Source: Micromonospora sp. NBC_01796 (GTDB lineage Bacteria; Actinomycetota; Actinomycetes; Mycobacteriales; Micromonosporaceae). From it: 64,000 nucleotides of DNA. Shown piece by piece: positions 35,027 to 47,828 of this stretch. The number at the start of each line of letters is the position of its first letter. Positions within the stretch are counted from its first letter, which is position 1. Below the pieces are notes generated by a model that worked only from the letters and a program-made list of their open reading frames with translations, ran no database searches and was not told where the DNA came from. Location: contig NZ_CP109078.1 in the NCBI RefSeq assembly GCF_035917455.1, forward strand, positions 1,984,001 through 2,048,000, given 5' to 3'. A program made the position numbers and the translations under genes.

Positions 35027-35434
35027 TTACCAGACGAAGGCGAGGACTTCCCCGCCAACGCTCCGCTTGCGAGCCTGCCGGTCGGTGAGCAGGCCCTGGG
35101 ACGTCGAAATGATCGCCACGCCCAGCCCGCCGAGCACCCGCGGGAGCCCGTCCGACTTGGCGTACACCCGGAGACCGGGCTTGGAGACGCGCTTGATGCC
35201 CGCCAGGCTCCGCTCGCGGCTCTGGCCGTACTTCAGTTCGACGACCAGTCGCTTGCCGACGACGCCCTCTTCGGGCTCCTCGACCGACCAGGTGGCGATG
35301 TAACCCTCGGTCTTGAGGACCTCGGCGATGTTCGCCTTGATCTTCGAGTAGGGCATCGTCACCTTGTCGTGGTACGCCTGGTTGGCGTTACGCAGACGCG
35401 TGAGCATGTCTGCGATCGGGTCAGTCATAGTCAT
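35027..35434 (-). CDS. rpsH: 30S ribosomal protein S8
   Basis: The protein has 135 residues: [20 protein letters not shown], and the C-terminal [21 protein letters not shown]8 binds 16S rRNA helix 21 and in other bacteria represses the spc operon by binding near rplE. No clear S8 target can be confirmed here by eye. Confidence 0.98.
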   Translation of the reverse strand: MTMTDPIADMLTRLRNANQAYHDKVTMPYSKIKANIAEVLKTEGYIATWSVEEPEEGVVGKRLVVELKYGQSRERSLAGIKRVSKPGLRVYAKSDGLPRVLGGLGVAIISTSQGLLTDRQARKRSVGGEVLAFVW

Positions 35435-35538
35435 TGGTGTTTGTCAGCCTTTCTCACCGCGGTTCCCGGGGCACACGGCCCGGGGCCTACGGCGTTGCGA
35501 TCCTCGCCCCGACCAACGGTCAGGACGCTGCTGGGCCT

Positions 35539-35724
35539 TTACCAGGATGCCTTGGAGACACCGGGCAGCTCACCGCGGTGGGCCATCTCCCGGATGCACA
35601 CGCGGCAGAGCCCGAACTTGCGGTAGACCGCCTTCGGACGACCACACCGCTGGCAGCGGGTGTAGGCGCGAACCGAGAACTTCGGCTTCGCGGCCGCTTT
35701 GATGATAAGCGCCTTCTTCGCCAT
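35539..35724 (-). CDS. rpsN: 30S ribosomal protein S14 type Z
   Basis: The short zinc-binding form has 61 residues, with CX2C pairs in [20 protein letters not shown]. The ATG at 35724 gives the typical [20 protein letters not shown]. Its position between rplE and rpsH is conserved. The zinc-free form of S14, if any, is elsewhere in the genome. Confidence 0.97.
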   Translation of the reverse strand: MAKKALIIKAAAKPKFSVRAYTRCQRCGRPKAVYRKFGLCRVCIREMAHRGELPGVSKASW

Positions 35725-35725
35725 C

Positions 35726-36310
35726 TCAGTTCTCCTTGCTCGGGTCTTCACGGAACGGGAAGCCCAGGTGCTTCAGCAGCGCCCGGCCCTCGTCGTCCTT
35801 CGTGGCCGTGGTGACCACCGTGATGTCCATGCCCCGCTGCCGGTCGATCCGGTCCTGGTCGATCTCGTGGAACACCGACTGCTCGGTCAGACCGAAGGTG
35901 TAGTTACCGTGGCCGTCGAGCTTGCGCCCGTCGAGACCCCGGAAGTCACGGATACGCGGCAGCGCGATCGAGAGCAGCCGGTCCAGGAACTCCCACATCC
36001 GGTCACCCCGGAGGGTCACCTTCGCGCCGATCGGCATGCCCTCACGCAGCTTGAACTGCGCGATGGACTTGGTCGCCCGCCGCACCTGCGGCTTCTGGCC
36101 GGTGATGGTGGCCAGGTCGCGAACCGCGCCGTCGATCAGCTTGGCGTCGCGAGCAGCCTCGCCGACACCCATGTTGACGACGATCTTGACCAGACCCGGC
36201 ACCTGCATCGGGTTCTGGAAACCGAACTGCTCGCGCAGGGCGGCCGCGATCTCGTTGCGGTACCGCTCCTTGAGGCGCGGCATGGTCTTGGTTTCGGTAG
36301 CCGTGCTCAT
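35726..36310 (-). CDS. rplE: 50S ribosomal protein L5
   Basis: The protein has 194 residues. It binds 5S rRNA ([40 protein letters not shown]). The ATG at 36310 overlaps the rplX stop (ATGA); a GTG one codon earlier is possible. It leaves one base before rpsN. Confidence 0.98.
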   Translation of the reverse strand: MSTATETKTMPRLKERYRNEIAAALREQFGFQNPMQVPGLVKIVVNMGVGEAARDAKLIDGAVRDLATITGQKPQVRRATKSIAQFKLREGMPIGAKVTLRGDRMWEFLDRLLSIALPRIRDFRGLDGRKLDGHGNYTFGLTEQSVFHEIDQDRIDRQRGMDITVVTTATKDDEGRALLKHLGFPFREDPSKEN

Positions 36311-36630
36311 CACAGGTCCTTACCGGTGCTACGCGCGACGCGGACCTTCTGGCCACTGTCGTCGATCCGGAACCCGACCCGGGTCGGGTTGCCGTCGGAG
36401 TCCAGGAGCTGCACATTCGAGATGTGAATCGGAGCCTCCTGGGTGACGATGCCACCGGTCTTGGCGCCACGCTGGGTGGTGCTGATGCGGGTGTGCTTCT
36501 TGACCCGGTTCACGCCCTCGACCAGGACCTTGTCCTGCCGCGGGTAGGCCGCGATGACCTTACCCTTGGCACCCTTGTCCTTGCCGGCGATGACGACGAC
36601 CGTGTCGCCCTTCTTGACCTTCACGGTCAC
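36310..36630 (-). CDS. rplX: 50S ribosomal protein L24
   Basis: The protein has 106 residues with an N-terminal KOW motif ([20 protein letters not shown]). The GTG at 36630 overlaps the rplN stop (GTGA). The long open frame further upstream is not conserved. Confidence 0.97.
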   Translation of the reverse strand: MTVKVKKGDTVVVIAGKDKGAKGKVIAAYPRQDKVLVEGVNRVKKHTRISTTQRGAKTGGIVTQEAPIHISNVQLLDSDGNPTRVGFRIDDSGQKVRVARSTGKDL

Positions 36631-36995
36631 AACACCTCCGGCGCGAGAGAGATGATCTTCATGAACCGCTTGTCCCGCAGCTCCCGGCCCACCGGGCCGA
36701 AGATGCGGGTACCGCGCGGGTCGCCACCGTCCTTGATGATGACGGCGGCATTCTCGTCGAAGCGGATGTACGAGCCGTCCGGCCGCCGACGCTCCTTGGC
36801 GGTGCGGACGATGACCGCCTTGACGACGTCGCCCTTCTTCACACCAGCACCGGGAATGGCGTCCTTGACCGTGGCCACGATGACGTCGCCGATACTCGCG
36901 TAGCGCCGACCGGAGCCACCGAGAACCCGGATACACAGGATCTCCCGAGCACCCGTGTTGTCGGCGACGCGCAGTCGCGACTCCTGCTGAATCAC
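36627..36995 (-). CDS. rplN: 50S ribosomal protein L14
   Basis: The protein has 122 residues and starts at [23 protein letters not shown]. It is the first gene of the spc set. A large hairpin separates it from rpsQ. Confidence 0.98.
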   Translation of the reverse strand: MIQQESRLRVADNTGAREILCIRVLGGSGRRYASIGDVIVATVKDAIPGAGVKKGDVVKAVIVRTAKERRRPDGSYIRFDENAAVIIKDGGDPRGTRIFGPVGRELRDKRFMKIISLAPEVL

Positions 36996-37020
36996 GTCTA
37001 TCTCCTATGTCTGCCGGTTC

Positions 37021-37076
37021 TCAGACGGCTGGTGTCTCCGGCTTGTGCCTTCCAGCCGGAAACTCATGCCGTCTGA
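37021..37076 (-). other. Nested hairpin at the S10/spc operon boundary
   Basis: Outer arms TCAGACGGC (37021-37029) and GCCGTCTGA (37068-37076) are perfect 9-bp repeats. Inner arms TCCGGCT (37037-37043) and AGCCGGA (37054-37060) form a second stem. It lies between rpsQ and rplN, exactly where separate S10 and spc transcripts meet in E. coli. It may be a terminator, attenuator or processing site. Confidence 0.6.
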
Positions 37077-37130
37077 GCCTGGCGGAACCCTGAGCTTGCT
37101 GGTCCGGTCTGCTCCGCAGCCCGTCCGGCT

Positions 37131-37421
37131 CTACTTGGCCTTTTCGAGGATTTCCACGATCCGCCACCGCTTGGTGGCGGAGAGCGGACGGGTCTCCATG
37201 AGCAGTACGCGGTCGCCAACGCCACACGCGTTCTGCTCGTCGTGTACGTACAGCTTGCGCGTACGGCGCAGGACCTTGCCGTACAGCGCGTGCTTGACCC
37301 GGTCCTCAACCTCGACCACGACGGTCTTGTCCATCTTGTCGCCTACCACGAGCCCCTCGCGCACCTTGCGCTGGGCCCGCGGGGCGGTGGTGGTCCCCTC
37401 CGGGGCGGTCGTCTCGCTCAT
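37131..37421 (-). CDS. rpsQ: 30S ribosomal protein S17
   Basis: The protein has 96 residues. The OB-fold core is standard ([20 protein letters not shown]), preceded by a short Thr/Pro-rich extension. Its ATG overlaps the rpmC stop. It is the last gene of the S10 set. Confidence 0.98.
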   Translation of the reverse strand: MSETTAPEGTTTAPRAQRKVREGLVVGDKMDKTVVVEVEDRVKHALYGKVLRRTRKLYVHDEQNACGVGDRVLLMETRPLSATKRWRIVEILEKAK

Positions 37422-37654
37422 GATGCAGTCACCTCAGTCGGCGCGGCCGAGAGACCCAGCTCGCGCTCACGCATGATCGTGTAGATCCGGGCGATCTCCC
37501 GACGGATGACCTGCAGCCGGCGATTGTTGTCCAGCTGGCCGGTCGCGGCCTGCACGCGGAGGTTGAACAGCTCCGCCTTGGCCTCGCGCAGCTTCGCGAC
37601 CAGCTCCTCCTCGGAGAGCTCGCGCAGCTCGCCGGCCTTTACGCCCGCGGCCAT
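37418..37654 (-). CDS. rpmC: 50S ribosomal protein L29
   Basis: The protein has 78 residues in two helices: [20 protein letters not shown]. Its ATG overlaps the rplP stop. Confidence 0.98.
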   Translation of the reverse strand: MAAGVKAGELRELSEEELVAKLREAKAELFNLRVQAATGQLDNNRRLQVIRREIARIYTIMRERELGLSAAPTEVTAS

Positions 37655-38079
37655 CAGCTTTCACCCACTTCGCGTGTCACAATTCGGCACTTCATCGGGA
37701 GCTTGTGGATCGCGCGACGCATAGCCTCTCGCGCGGTCTGCTCATTGGGGAAGGACATCTCGAAGAGCACCCGTCCCGGCTTTACGTTGGCGACCCACCA
37801 CTCGGGCGAGCCCTTACCGGAACCCATCCGGGTCTCAGCGGGCTTCTTGGTCAGGGCCTGGTCCGGGAAGACCGTGATCCAGACCTTGCCACCACGCTTG
37901 ATGTGTCGGGTCATCGCGATACGCGCTGACTCGATCTGCCGGTTGGTGACGTAAGCGGGCTCCAGCGCCTGGATTCCGAACTCGCCGAACACCACCCGGT
38001 TGCCGCCCTTCGACGCGCCATGGCGGTCGGGGTGGTGCGGCTTGCGGAAGCCCTTCGGGGGCTTGCGCGGCATCAGCAT
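37654..38079 (-). CDS. rplP: 50S ribosomal protein L16
   Basis: The protein has 141 residues: [40 protein letters not shown]. It lies in the A-site region of the 50S subunit. Three nucleotides separate it from rpsC. Confidence 0.98.
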   Translation of the reverse strand: MLMPRKPPKGFRKPHHPDRHGASKGGNRVVFGEFGIQALEPAYVTNRQIESARIAMTRHIKRGGKVWITVFPDQALTKKPAETRMGSGKGSPEWWVANVKPGRVLFEMSFPNEQTAREAMRRAIHKLPMKCRIVTREVGES

Positions 38080-38082
38080 CTG

Positions 38083-38961
38083 TCAGCCCTCCTGCGCTGA
38101 GCTGTCCGATCCGGCCGGAGCCGGATTGGCCGGCGCGGCGCTAGCCGGCGCGGCCTGGTCGTTCGTGGCCTCGGCCGGGGTGCCGGCGAACTCCGCCGCC
38201 GCCGCGCGCCCAGCCTCGGTGCCGCCGGCGGTGGTGCCGGACGAGCCGGACCGCCCACGACGCGGCCGCTCGGGCCGGTCACTACGGTCGCGACGCGGAC
38301 GGGCCGGACCGGTCTCGGCCGGGGCTTCCCGACCGGGTACGGCGTCACCCTTGTAGATCCACACCTTCACGCCGATCCGGCCGAAGGTGGTCCGCGCCTC
38401 GAAGAAGCCGTACTCGATGTTGGCCCGCAGCGTGTGCAGCGGCACCCGACCCTCACGGTAGAACTCGGTACGGCTCATCTCCGCGCCGCCGAGGCGGCCG
38501 GAAACCTGTACCCGGATTCCCTTGACGATCGGGTTCTTCATCGCCGACTGCATCGACTTACGCATCGCCCGACGGAAGCTGACCCGGCTGGAGAGCTGCT
38601 CGGCGACAGCCTGTGCGACAAGCTGTGCGTCCGACTCGGGGTTCTTCACCTCGAGGATGTTCAGCTGCACCTGCTTGCCGGTCAGCTTCTCCAGCTCGCC
38701 ACGGATCCGGTCGGCCTCCGCACCCTTACGGCCGATGACGATGCCCGGCCGTGCGGTGTGGATGTCGACCCGGACCCGGTCCCGGGTGCGCTCGATGTCG
38801 ACCTTGGAAATACCGGCCCGCTCCAAGCCCTTGGACATCATCCGGCGGATCTTGACATCCTCGCCGATGTAGTCCTTGTAGAGCTTGTCCGCGAACCAGC
38901 GCGACTTCCAGTCGGTCGAGATGCCAAGCCGGAACCCAATCGGGTGAACCTTCTGACCCAT
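38083..38961 (-). CDS. rpsC: 30S ribosomal protein S3 with extended C-terminus
   Basis: Standard S3 with a KH domain ([20 protein letters not shown]) occupies residues 1 to about 215. The last 75 residues are an Arg/Pro- then Ala/Glu-rich extension ([20 protein letters not shown]), giving 292 residues against about 230 in E. coli. Such tails are common in actinobacterial S3. The start overlaps the rplV stop (TAATG). Confidence 0.97.
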   Translation of the reverse strand: MGQKVHPIGFRLGISTDWKSRWFADKLYKDYIGEDVKIRRMMSKGLERAGISKVDIERTRDRVRVDIHTARPGIVIGRKGAEADRIRGELEKLTGKQVQLNILEVKNPESDAQLVAQAVAEQLSSRVSFRRAMRKSMQSAMKNPIVKGIRVQVSGRLGGAEMSRTEFYREGRVPLHTLRANIEYGFFEARTTFGRIGVKVWIYKGDAVPGREAPAETGPARPRRDRSDRPERPRRGRSGSSGTTAGGTEAGRAAAAEFAGTPAEATNDQAAPASAAPANPAPAGSDSSAQEG

Positions 38962-39434
38962 TACTCGGCACCTTCCGTCTTGCTCTGCGTGTCGGCAGCC
39001 TCGGCCTCGGTGGCCGGCGCGACCTTGGCCGGTGCGGCCTTCTTCGCCCCGCCCCGCTTCGGCGTGGCAGGCGCGACCGCCTCGACCACGATCGTGATGT
39101 GGCTGGTCCGCTTGCGGATCCGGTACGCCCGGCCCTGCGCCCGCGGCCGGAACCGCTTCATCGTCGGGCCCTCGTCGACGTACGCCTCGCTCACGAGCAG
39201 CGCGTCGGGGTCCAGCCGCTCGTTGTTCTCGGCGTTGGCGATCGCACTCGCGAGCACCTTGTAGACCTGCTCGCTCGCAGCCTGCGGCGCGAACTGGAGC
39301 ACCGTGAGCGCCTCCTTCGCGGGCAGGCCGCGGACGAGGTTGACCACCCGGCGAGCCTTCGTCGCCGAGATGCCCACGTGCCGCGCAACCGCCCGCGCGC
39401 CCGGAAGCACCGGAGCGTCGCCCTTAACTGGCAT
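38961..39434 (-). CDS. rplV: 50S ribosomal protein L22 with basic/Ala-rich tail
   Basis: The protein has 157 residues. The core (residues 15-125) is conserved, including the exit-tunnel loop ([20 protein letters not shown]). About 30 extra residues at the C-terminus ([20 protein letters not shown]) are typical of the phylum. Confidence 0.97.
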   Translation of the reverse strand: MPVKGDAPVLPGARAVARHVGISATKARRVVNLVRGLPAKEALTVLQFAPQAASEQVYKVLASAIANAENNERLDPDALLVSEAYVDEGPTMKRFRPRAQGRAYRIRKRTSHITIVVEAVAPATPKRGGAKKAAPAKVAPATEAEAADTQSKTEGAE

Positions 39435-39470
39435 CGCTGAAACCCCTTGATCCTTTATCCGTGGCCCGGC

Positions 39471-39752
39471 TCAGCGCCGGCGACTCTTCCGGTCGTCCTT
39501 CTCGTGACCCTTGAACGTACGGGTCAGCGCAAACTCGCCGAGCTTGTGCCCGACCATCGCCTCGGTGACGAACACCGGAACGTGCTTGCGCCCGTCGTGC
39601 ACGGCGATCGTGTGTCCGAGCATGTCCGGAATGATCATCGAACGCCGGGACCACGTCTTGATGACGTTCTTCGAGCCCTTGTCGTTCTGTACTTCCACCT
39701 TCTTGAGCAGGTGGTCGTCGACGAACGGGCCCTTCTTCAAGCTGCGAGGCAT
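39471..39752 (-). CDS. rpsS: 30S ribosomal protein S19
   Basis: The protein has 93 residues: [20 protein letters not shown] and [20 protein letters not shown]. It has normal length and position between rplB and rplV. Confidence 0.98.
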   Translation of the reverse strand: MPRSLKKGPFVDDHLLKKVEVQNDKGSKNVIKTWSRRSMIIPDMLGHTIAVHDGRKHVPVFVTEAMVGHKLGEFALTRTFKGHEKDDRKSRRR

Positions 39753-39767
39753 GTCTACCTAACTCCC

Positions 39768-40607
39768 TTAGCCGCGCTTGCGGGTCGCGTAGCGGCGGCG
39801 GACGATCAGCCGGTCGCTCGGCTGGCCCTTACGACGGGTGCGGCCCTCGGGCTTACCCTGCGGGTTCACCGGGTGACGACCACCGGACGTCTTGCCCTCA
39901 CCACCACCGTGCGGGTGGTCGACCGGGTTCATCGCGACACCACGGACGGTCGGGCGCTTGCCCTTCCACCGCATGCGGCCGGCCTTGCCCCAGTTGATGT
40001 TTGACTGGTCGGCGTTGCCGATCTCGCCCACGGTCGCCCGGCAGCGCACGTCGACCCGCCGGATTTCACCGGAGGGCATACGCAGCGTGGCGTAGGCACC
40101 CTCACGACCCAGCAGCTGGATACCGACGCCGGCCGAACGGGCCATCTTGGCCCCGCCGCCCGGACGCAGCTCCACGCAGTTGACGGTGGTACCCACCGGG
40201 ATGTTGCGCAGCGGCAGGTTGTTGCCCGGCTTGATGTCGGCGGTCGGGCCCGACTCCACCGGGTCGCCCTGCTTCAGGTCCTTCGGCGCCACGATGTAGC
40301 GCTTCTCGCCGTCGGCGTAGTGCAGCAGCGCGATGCGCGCGGTCCGGTTCGGGTCGTACTCGATGTGCGCGACCTTGGCCGGCACGCCGTCCTTGTCGAC
40401 CCGCTTGAAGTCGATCAGCCGGTACTGCCGCTTGTGGCCGCCACCGTGGTGCCGGGTGGTGATCCGGCCGTGGGCGTTACGCCCACCCTTCTTCGGCAGC
40501 GGAGCCAGCAGCGACTTCTCGGGAGTCGACCTGGTGATCTCGGCGAAGTCGGCGACGCTGGAGCCACGTCGGCCAGGCGTCGTCGGCTTGTATTTACGGA
40601 TTGCCAT
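39768..40607 (-). CDS. rplB: 50S ribosomal protein L2
   Basis: The protein has 279 residues. The conserved C-terminal loop [20 protein letters not shown] contains the histidine close to the peptidyl transferase centre. It is a normal member of the S10 operon. Confidence 0.98.
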   Translation of the reverse strand: MAIRKYKPTTPGRRGSSVADFAEITRSTPEKSLLAPLPKKGGRNAHGRITTRHHGGGHKRQYRLIDFKRVDKDGVPAKVAHIEYDPNRTARIALLHYADGEKRYIVAPKDLKQGDPVESGPTADIKPGNNLPLRNIPVGTTVNCVELRPGGGAKMARSAGVGIQLLGREGAYATLRMPSGEIRRVDVRCRATVGEIGNADQSNINWGKAGRMRWKGKRPTVRGVAMNPVDHPHGGGEGKTSGGRHPVNPQGKPEGRTRRKGQPSDRLIVRRRYATRKRG

Positions 40608-40619
40608 TGTCTACACCCC

Positions 40620-40922
40620 TCAGCTGACCGGGCCGCCGAAGGCCTCGATGCGGTCGCCGTCAGCCAGCTTCACCATCGCGCGCTTCGTGGCCTTGCGCTG
40701 GCCGAACCCATTCCGGGTCCGCTTGCGCTTGCCCTCGCGGTTGAGCGTGTTGACCGTCAGGACGCGCACGTCGAAGATCTGCTGGATAGCGATCTTGATC
40801 GCGGTCTTGTTCGCGTCCGGGTGCACCAGGAAGGTGTACCAGTTACGGTTCAGCTCGCTGTAGCTCTTCTCGGAGACGACCGGCGCGACGATGATGTCCC
40901 GCGGGTCGGCGATCGTGCTCAC
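40620..40922 (-). CDS. rplW: 50S ribosomal protein L23
   Basis: The protein has 100 residues: [20 protein letters not shown]. It is the docking site of trigger factor and SRP at the tunnel exit. Its GTG overlaps the rplD stop. Confidence 0.98.
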   Translation of the reverse strand: MSTIADPRDIIVAPVVSEKSYSELNRNWYTFLVHPDANKTAIKIAIQQIFDVRVLTVNTLNREGKRKRTRNGFGQRKATKRAMVKLADGDRIEAFGGPVS

Positions 40923-41590
40923 TTCTCGTCGCCCTCACTTCCGGACTCGTCTGCGGCCTGCGCCGCCGCCGGAACCCGCAGGAACTCGTCCAGCGCGTCC
41001 CGGGTGAAGATCACGTCATCGGCCACCAGCACGTCGTACGTGTTGAGCTGGCCGGCCTCGAGCAGGTGCACCCGCGGCTCGTTACGCAGCGAGATCCAGT
41101 TGATCTCGTCGGTCCGGCTCAGCACGACCAGGACCCGCTTGGCCTCGGTCAGCTTGGTCAGCGTGGCCAGGGCCGCCTTGGTCGACGGCTTCTCGCCACC
41201 GACGAACGCCTCCACCACGTGAACCTGACCCGCGCGCGCCCGGTCCGACAGGGCACCGCGCAGTGCGGCGGCCTTCATCTTCTTCGGGGTCCGCTGGCTG
41301 TAGTCACGCGGCACCGGGCCGTGGACGACGCCACCGCCGGCGAACTGCGGCGCGCGGATCGAGCCCTGACGGGCGCGACCGGTGCCCTTCTGCTTGTACG
41401 GCTTCTTGCCGCCACCGGCGACCTCACCGCGGGTCTTCACCTTGTGCGTGCCCTGGCGCGCGGCGGCCAGCTGGGCCACCACGACCTGGTGCATCAGCGA
41501 CAGGTTCGCCTGCACGTCGAAGATGCTGTCGGGCAGCTCGACCGAGCCGCTCTTGCCACCCTCGACGGTGCGCACGTCAACGGAGGTCAC
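40919..41590 (-). CDS. rplD: 50S ribosomal protein L4
   Basis: The protein has 223 residues. The tunnel loop [20 protein letters not shown], the macrolide-contact region, shows no obvious insertion or deletion. Its GTG overlaps the rplC stop. Confidence 0.98.
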   Translation of the reverse strand: MTSVDVRTVEGGKSGSVELPDSIFDVQANLSLMHQVVVAQLAAARQGTHKVKTRGEVAGGGKKPYKQKGTGRARQGSIRAPQFAGGGVVHGPVPRDYSQRTPKKMKAAALRGALSDRARAGQVHVVEAFVGGEKPSTKAALATLTKLTEAKRVLVVLSRTDEINWISLRNEPRVHLLEAGQLNTYDVLVADDVIFTRDALDEFLRVPAAAQAADESGSEGDEK

Positions 41591-42252
41591 TTCGCCACAC
41601 CGCCCTTCTTCGCCTGCGCCTTGGCCGCGGAGCGCACCAGCACCAGGGCGCCCTTGGGGCCCGGGATGGCGCCACGGACGAGCAGCAGGTTCTGCTCGGC
41701 GTCGACCGCCTGGATGACCAGGTTCTGCACGGTGAAGCGACGCGCGCCCATCCGACCCGCCATCTTCACGCCCTTGAAGACGCGACCGGGGGTCGCGCAG
41801 GCGCCGATGGAGCCGGGCGAGCGGTGCTTGCGCTCGACACCGTGGCTCGCGCGCAGGCCGTGGAAGCCGTGACGCTTCATGACACCGGCGAAGCCCTTGC
41901 CCTTGGTCCGGCCGGTCACGTCGATCGACCCGCCCGGGGCGAAGGAGTCGACGGTGACCTCCTGGCCCAGCTCGTACTCCGAGGCGTCGGCGGTGCGCAG
42001 CTCGACGATGTGCCGCCGAGGGGCAACGCCGGACTTCGCGAAGTGCCCGGCCCGCGGCTTCTTGACCTTGCGCGGGTCAACTACGCCGTACGCCAACTGG
42101 ATCGCGGAGTACCCGTCCTTGTCGGTGGTACGGACCTGGCTCACGACGCACGGGCCGGCCTGCACCACGGTCACCGGGACAACGCGGTTGTTGTCCCAGA
42201 CCTGGGTCATGCCGAGCTTGGCGCCCAGGATGCCCTTAACTTCCCTGTCCAT
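41587..42252 (-). CDS. rplC: 50S ribosomal protein L3
   Basis: The protein has 221 residues: [20 protein letters not shown]; the extended loop [20 protein letters not shown] is intact. It is the second gene of the S10 operon. Confidence 0.98.
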   Translation of the reverse strand: MDREVKGILGAKLGMTQVWDNNRVVPVTVVQAGPCVVSQVRTTDKDGYSAIQLAYGVVDPRKVKKPRAGHFAKSGVAPRRHIVELRTADASEYELGQEVTVDSFAPGGSIDVTGRTKGKGFAGVMKRHGFHGLRASHGVERKHRSPGSIGACATPGRVFKGVKMAGRMGARRFTVQNLVIQAVDAEQNLLLVRGAIPGPKGALVLVRSAAKAQAKKGGVAK

Positions 42253-42263
42253 TAGTCCGGTCC

Positions 42264-42572
42264 CTACAGCTTGATCTCGATGTCGACGCCAGCCGGCAAG
42301 TCGAGACGCATGAGCGAGTCGACCGTCTTCGGGGTCGGGTCGATGATGTCGATCAGACGCTTGTGCGTGCGCATTTCAAAGTGCTCGCGCGAGTCCTTGT
42401 ACTTGTGCGGCGAACGGATCACGCAGAAACGGTTGATCTCCGTGGGCAGCGGCACCGGGCCCGCGACCTGCGCCCCGGTGCGCGTCACCGTCTCCACGAT
42501 CTTCCGCGCCGAGGAGTCGACGACCTCGTGGTCATAGGCCTTGAGCCGGATGCGGATCTTCTGTCCCGCCAT
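42264..42572 (-). CDS. rpsJ: 30S ribosomal protein S10
   Basis: The protein has 102 residues. The ATG at 42572 gives [20 protein letters not shown]; the longer frame to 42638 is not conserved. S10 also acts as NusE in antitermination. It is the first gene of the S10 operon. Confidence 0.98.
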
Positions 42573-42921
42573 GGTGGCTTCTGTTCCTTCTCTCGATGCC
42601 GCTGTCTTGCGGGTGCTCACCACCTGGTAGAGCCCCACTTCGCCGACCCCCGCGGTCGGGCGTGTCGCGCTCCGGGATCAGACTCCGCCCGGAGTTACCC
42701 GAGGCGATCTGACCTTCGCGGGTCGGTCGAGGCGTCCGTCATGCAGAACATGGTGCGGACGCCGTGCGAGGGTGGTTGACCACTGTGGCGGTCAACCACC
42801 CTGCGCGCGACTCTTCGTGGACGCTCACCCGGGAGACCCGGGCGCGCGCCAACAAACGGTCGGTACGCAACCTGACTAGTATGCCGTACTACCGCACGGC
42901 ACACCTAATCGGGGTTACCTT
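42573..42921 (-). other. Intergenic region tuf-rpsJ with S10 promoter/leader
   Basis: This 349-nt stretch contains no gene. It holds the tuf terminator hairpin (42770-42801). It must also carry the promoter of the S10 operon, but no convincing -35/-10 pair is visible downstream of the hairpin. A weak CATACT box lies at 42878-42883, upstream of it. Transcription of the S10 operon may therefore include the hairpin as a leader element or read through from tuf. Confidence 0.5.
42770..42801 (-). terminator. Terminator downstream of tuf
   Basis: A perfect 12-bp stem (42770-42781 / 42790-42801) has the 8-nt loop ACTGTGGC, about 120 nt beyond the tuf stop on the minus strand. Confidence 0.75.
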
Positions 42922-44115
<1,194 letters not shown>

Positions 44116-44350
44116 TGGTGTCCTCCTGTGGACTTCTTGGTTAGTACGCCCGGCACGCCATTCGGCGTTCAGGACTCTGTCGACAGCCTTACCGGCCGAT
44201 TTCCGGCCGGGAAGTACTTGGGTCTTGCGGCGGTGAAACCTTCAGGCCTGGTCTCTTGCAGCCCGGCCCGGGCAGACCGCGGGCGAGATTACCCGCCCGT
44301 GGTCCTAGCGGTATCACCGGCCCGGCATCGGGCGAGTTACGCGTCTCCGC

Positions 44351-46447
44351 TCACTCACCCGTCGCCTTCGCGATGATCTCCTTCGCGACGCTCTGGGGAA
44401 CCTCGGCGTAGGAGTCGAACTGCATGCTGTAGCTAGCCCGGCCCTGGGTCTTCGACCGCAGGTCGCCGACATAGCCGAACATCTCCGACAGCGGCACCAG
44501 GGCGCGGACGATGCGAGCACCGCTCCGCTCCTCCATGGCCTGGATGATGCCGCGGCGGGAGTTGATGTCGCCGATGACGTCACCCATGTTTTCCTCAGGG
44601 GTGGTGACCTCGACTGCCATCATCGGCTCGAGCAGTGCGGGATCGGCCTTGCGGGCCGCTTCCTTGAGCACCATCGAGCCGGCGATCTTGAACGCCATTT
44701 CGGACGAGTCGACCTCGTGGTACTGCCCGTCCAGCAGCGTCAGCTTCAAGCCGACCAGCGGGTAACCGGCCAGGGTGCCGTACTGCATGGCGTCCTGGGC
44801 TCCGGCGTCGACCGACGGGATGAACTCCCGCGGGATACGACCACCGCTGACCGCGTTCACGAACTCGTACGTCGGCTGGTCGTTGCCGAGCGGCAGCGGC
44901 TCGAGGCTGACGATGACCCGGGCGTACTGACCCGAACCACCGGTCTGCTTCTTGTGCGTGTGCTCGACCTTGTCCACCTTGCGGCGGATGGTCTCGCGGT
45001 ACGCCACCTGCGGCTTGCCGATGTTGGCCTCGACGTTGAACTCGCGGCGCATCCGGTCGACCAGGATGTCCAGGTGCAGCTCGCCCATGCCGGAGATGAC
45101 CGTCTGGCCGGTCTCCTCGTCGAGCCGGACCCGGAAGGTCGGGTCCTCCTCGGCCAGCCGCTGGATCGCGGTGCCGAGCTTCTCCTGGTCGGACTTGGTC
45201 TTCGGCTCGATCGCCACGTTGATGACCGGCTCCGGGAACGTCATCGATTCCAGGATGACCGGGTTCGCCGGGTCGGAGAGGGTGTCACCGGTGGTGGTCT
45301 GCTTCAGACCCTGGACCGCGATGATGTCGCCAGCCTGCGCCGTGGGGCGCTCTTCCCGCTTGTTGGCGTGCATCTGGTAGATCTTGCCGATCCGCTCCTT
45401 GCGGTCCTTGGTGGAGTTGACCACCTGGGAACCGGACTCGAGCGTGCCGGAGTAGACCCGTACGTAGGTGAGCTTGCCGAGGTGCTTGTCAGTCTGGATC
45501 TTGAAGGCCAGACCGGCGAACGGCTCGCTGTTCGAGGGCTTGCGCAACAGGACGGTCTCGCCGTCGAGCGCGGTGCCCTCGACCGCCGGGATGTCCAGCG
45601 GCGACGGCAGGAAGTCGACCACGGCGTCGAGCATCGGCTGGACGCCCTTGTTCTTGAACGCCGAGCCGCAGAGCACCGGGTTCGCCTTGCCCGCGATCGT
45701 GGCCCGCCGGATGGCGGCCTTGATCTCGTCGGCGGCGATGTCCTCGCCCTCGAGGTACTTCTCCATCACCGAGTCGTCGACGTCTGCCAGCGTCTCGAGC
45801 AGCTTGTCGCGCCACTCGGCGGCGGAGTCGGCGAGGTCGGCCGGGATCTCCTCGATCGCGTAGTCCTCGCCCTTCTGGGTCTCGCCACGCCAGGTCAGCG
45901 CGCGCATACCGATCAGGTCGACAACACCGATGTGGTCACCCTCGAGCCCGATCGGGATCTGGAGCACCAGCGGGGTGGCGTTCAGCCGGTCGATCATCAT
46001 CTGCACGCAGCGGAAGAAGTCGGCGCCGGTCCGGTCGAGCTTGTTGACGAAGCACATCCGGGGGACGTTGTACTTGTCCGCCTGGCGCCAGACGTTCTCG
46101 GTCTGCGGCTCCACACCGGCGACCCCGTCGTACACCGCGACCGCACCGTCCAGCACCCGCAGTGACCGCTCGACCTCGACCGTGAAGTCGACGTGGCCGG
46201 GCGTGTCGATGATCTGGATCGTGTGGCCCTTCCACTCACACTTGGTGGCGGCGGAGGTGATGGTGATTCCCCGCTCCTGCTCCTGCTCCATCCAGTCCAT
46301 GACGGCGGCGCCCTCGTGGACCTCACCGATCTTGTACGTGATGCCGGTGTAGAACAGGATCCGCTCGGTGGTCGTGGTCTTACCAGCATCGATGTGCGCC
46401 ATGATGCCGATGTTGCGTACCTTGGCGAGCGCGTCTGCGGCGGCCAC
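44351..46447 (-). CDS. fusA: Elongation factor G
   Basis: The protein has 698 residues and starts at GTG. GTPase motifs are [17 protein letters not shown] and NKLD; domains II-V follow, including the domain IV segment [20 protein letters not shown]. It drives translocation and ribosome recycling. A 235-nt gap with small hairpins separates it from tuf. Confidence 0.98.
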   Translation of the reverse strand: MAAADALAKVRNIGIMAHIDAGKTTTTERILFYTGITYKIGEVHEGAAVMDWMEQEQERGITITSAATKCEWKGHTIQIIDTPGHVDFTVEVERSLRVLDGAVAVYDGVAGVEPQTENVWRQADKYNVPRMCFVNKLDRTGADFFRCVQMMIDRLNATPLVLQIPIGLEGDHIGVVDLIGMRALTWRGETQKGEDYAIEEIPADLADSAAEWRDKLLETLADVDDSVMEKYLEGEDIAADEIKAAIRRATIAGKANPVLCGSAFKNKGVQPMLDAVVDFLPSPLDIPAVEGTALDGETVLLRKPSNSEPFAGLAFKIQTDKHLGKLTYVRVYSGTLESGSQVVNSTKDRKERIGKIYQMHANKREERPTAQAGDIIAVQGLKQTTTGDTLSDPANPVILESMTFPEPVINVAIEPKTKSDQEKLGTAIQRLAEEDPTFRVRLDEETGQTVISGMGELHLDILVDRMRREFNVEANIGKPQVAYRETIRRKVDKVEHTHKKQTGGSGQYARVIVSLEPLPLGNDQPTYEFVNAVSGGRIPREFIPSVDAGAQDAMQYGTLAGYPLVGLKLTLLDGQYHEVDSSEMAFKIAGSMVLKEAARKADPALLEPMMAVEVTTPEENMGDVIGDINSRRGIIQAMEERSGARIVRALVPLSEMFGYVGDLRSKTQGRASYSMQFDSYAEVPQSVAKEIIAKATGE

Positions 46448-46483
46448 TTCAATCCCTACTTATCGTCGTCTCGACAACCTGGT

Positions 46484-46511
46484 CGTGCCGCCGCCCTGCG
46501 GCGGCGGCACG
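46484..46511 (-). other. Intercistronic hairpin between rpsG and fusA
   Basis: A perfect 12-bp stem (46484-46495 / 46500-46511, CGTGCCGCCGCC) has a CTGC tetraloop. It stands 7 nt after the rpsG stop and 37 nt before fusA. In E. coli the rpsG-rpsL region is the S7 regulatory target, so a processing or feedback role is possible. Confidence 0.6.
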
Positions 46512-46518
46512 AGGCGTG

Positions 46519-46989
46519 TTACCAGCGGTAGTGCGCGAAGGCCTTGTTCGACTCGGCCATCTTGTGCGTGTCCTCGCGCCGCTTGACGGCGGCACCGAGG
46601 CCGTTGCTCGCGTCGAGCAGCTCGTTCATCAGGCGCTCGATCATCGTCTTTTCCCGACGCGCCTTGGAGTACGTGACCAGCCAGCGCAGGCCGAGCGTGG
46701 TCGCCCGGGCCGGGCGAACCTCGACCGGCACCTGGTAGGTGGCGCCACCGACCCGGCGGCTGCGCACCTCCAGCGTCGGCTTCACGTTGTCCATCGCCCG
46801 CTTGAGGGTGACTACCGGGTCGGTGCCCGACTTCTCCCGGCAGCCCTCGAGGGCGCCGTAGACGATGCGCTCGGCGAGTGCGCGCTTGCCGCGAAGCAGG
46901 ATCTTGTTCACCAGCTGGGTGACCAGCGGGGAGTTGTATACCGGGTCGGCGACCAACGGCCGGCGCGGAGCGGGTCCCTTACGCGGCAT
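46519..46989 (-). CDS. rpsG: 30S ribosomal protein S7
   Basis: The protein has 156 residues: [20 protein letters not shown]; normal C-terminus [18 protein letters not shown]. It is the head-assembly initiator of the 30S subunit. It starts one base after the rpsL stop. Confidence 0.98.
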   Translation of the reverse strand: MPRKGPAPRRPLVADPVYNSPLVTQLVNKILLRGKRALAERIVYGALEGCREKSGTDPVVTLKRAMDNVKPTLEVRSRRVGGATYQVPVEVRPARATTLGLRWLVTYSKARREKTMIERLMNELLDASNGLGAAVKRREDTHKMAESNKAFAHYRW

Positions 46990-46990
46990 G

Positions 46991-47365
<375 letters not shown>

Positions 47366-47828
47366 CGGGTTTTCCGCTCCCTCCGACCGCCTGCCCGGCG
47401 GTCGCGCCTTGGTCGTAGTCGCCCGGGTGGGTGACTCTCCTACATTCCAACCGAACCCGTCCGTCGGACGACTCCGGCACCCGCGGTCGGGCGTGTCGCC
47501 CGTCCACGGTCCCGCTGCGTGCTCTCGCCCGCATCGGTTTTATCCGGTCGGCGTACGTTCACCGCCGACCTCTTTGACTGGGTCGTGATGCCGCTCGATG
47601 GCCGGATACCGGCTCGCGAGCACACACGAGTTGCCCGGGCGAGCCCGGGCACGAGGGGAAGGGTACCTACCAGAAGCACCCAGGTCAAAACGGGGGTTCC
47701 CCGAAAAGCCACGCCGTGGCTTCCCGGCCCGTCCCGCCCGCGCACCCACAGCAGGCACCACTACAGCAAGTGTACCGGCCCCGCAGGAATTCGGCCCGGC
47801 CGGCCCCCGGACAGCGCCCCGCGTCGGC
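47366..47828 (-). other. Intergenic region upstream of rpsL
   Basis: This 463-nt stretch has no supported gene. It contains the str operon promoter, but no clear consensus. A perfect 8-bp hairpin GGTCGGCG/CGCCGACC lies at 47546-47570, with TTTATCC on one side and TCTTT on the other. The upstream gene at 47829-48368 ends here. Confidence 0.5.
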
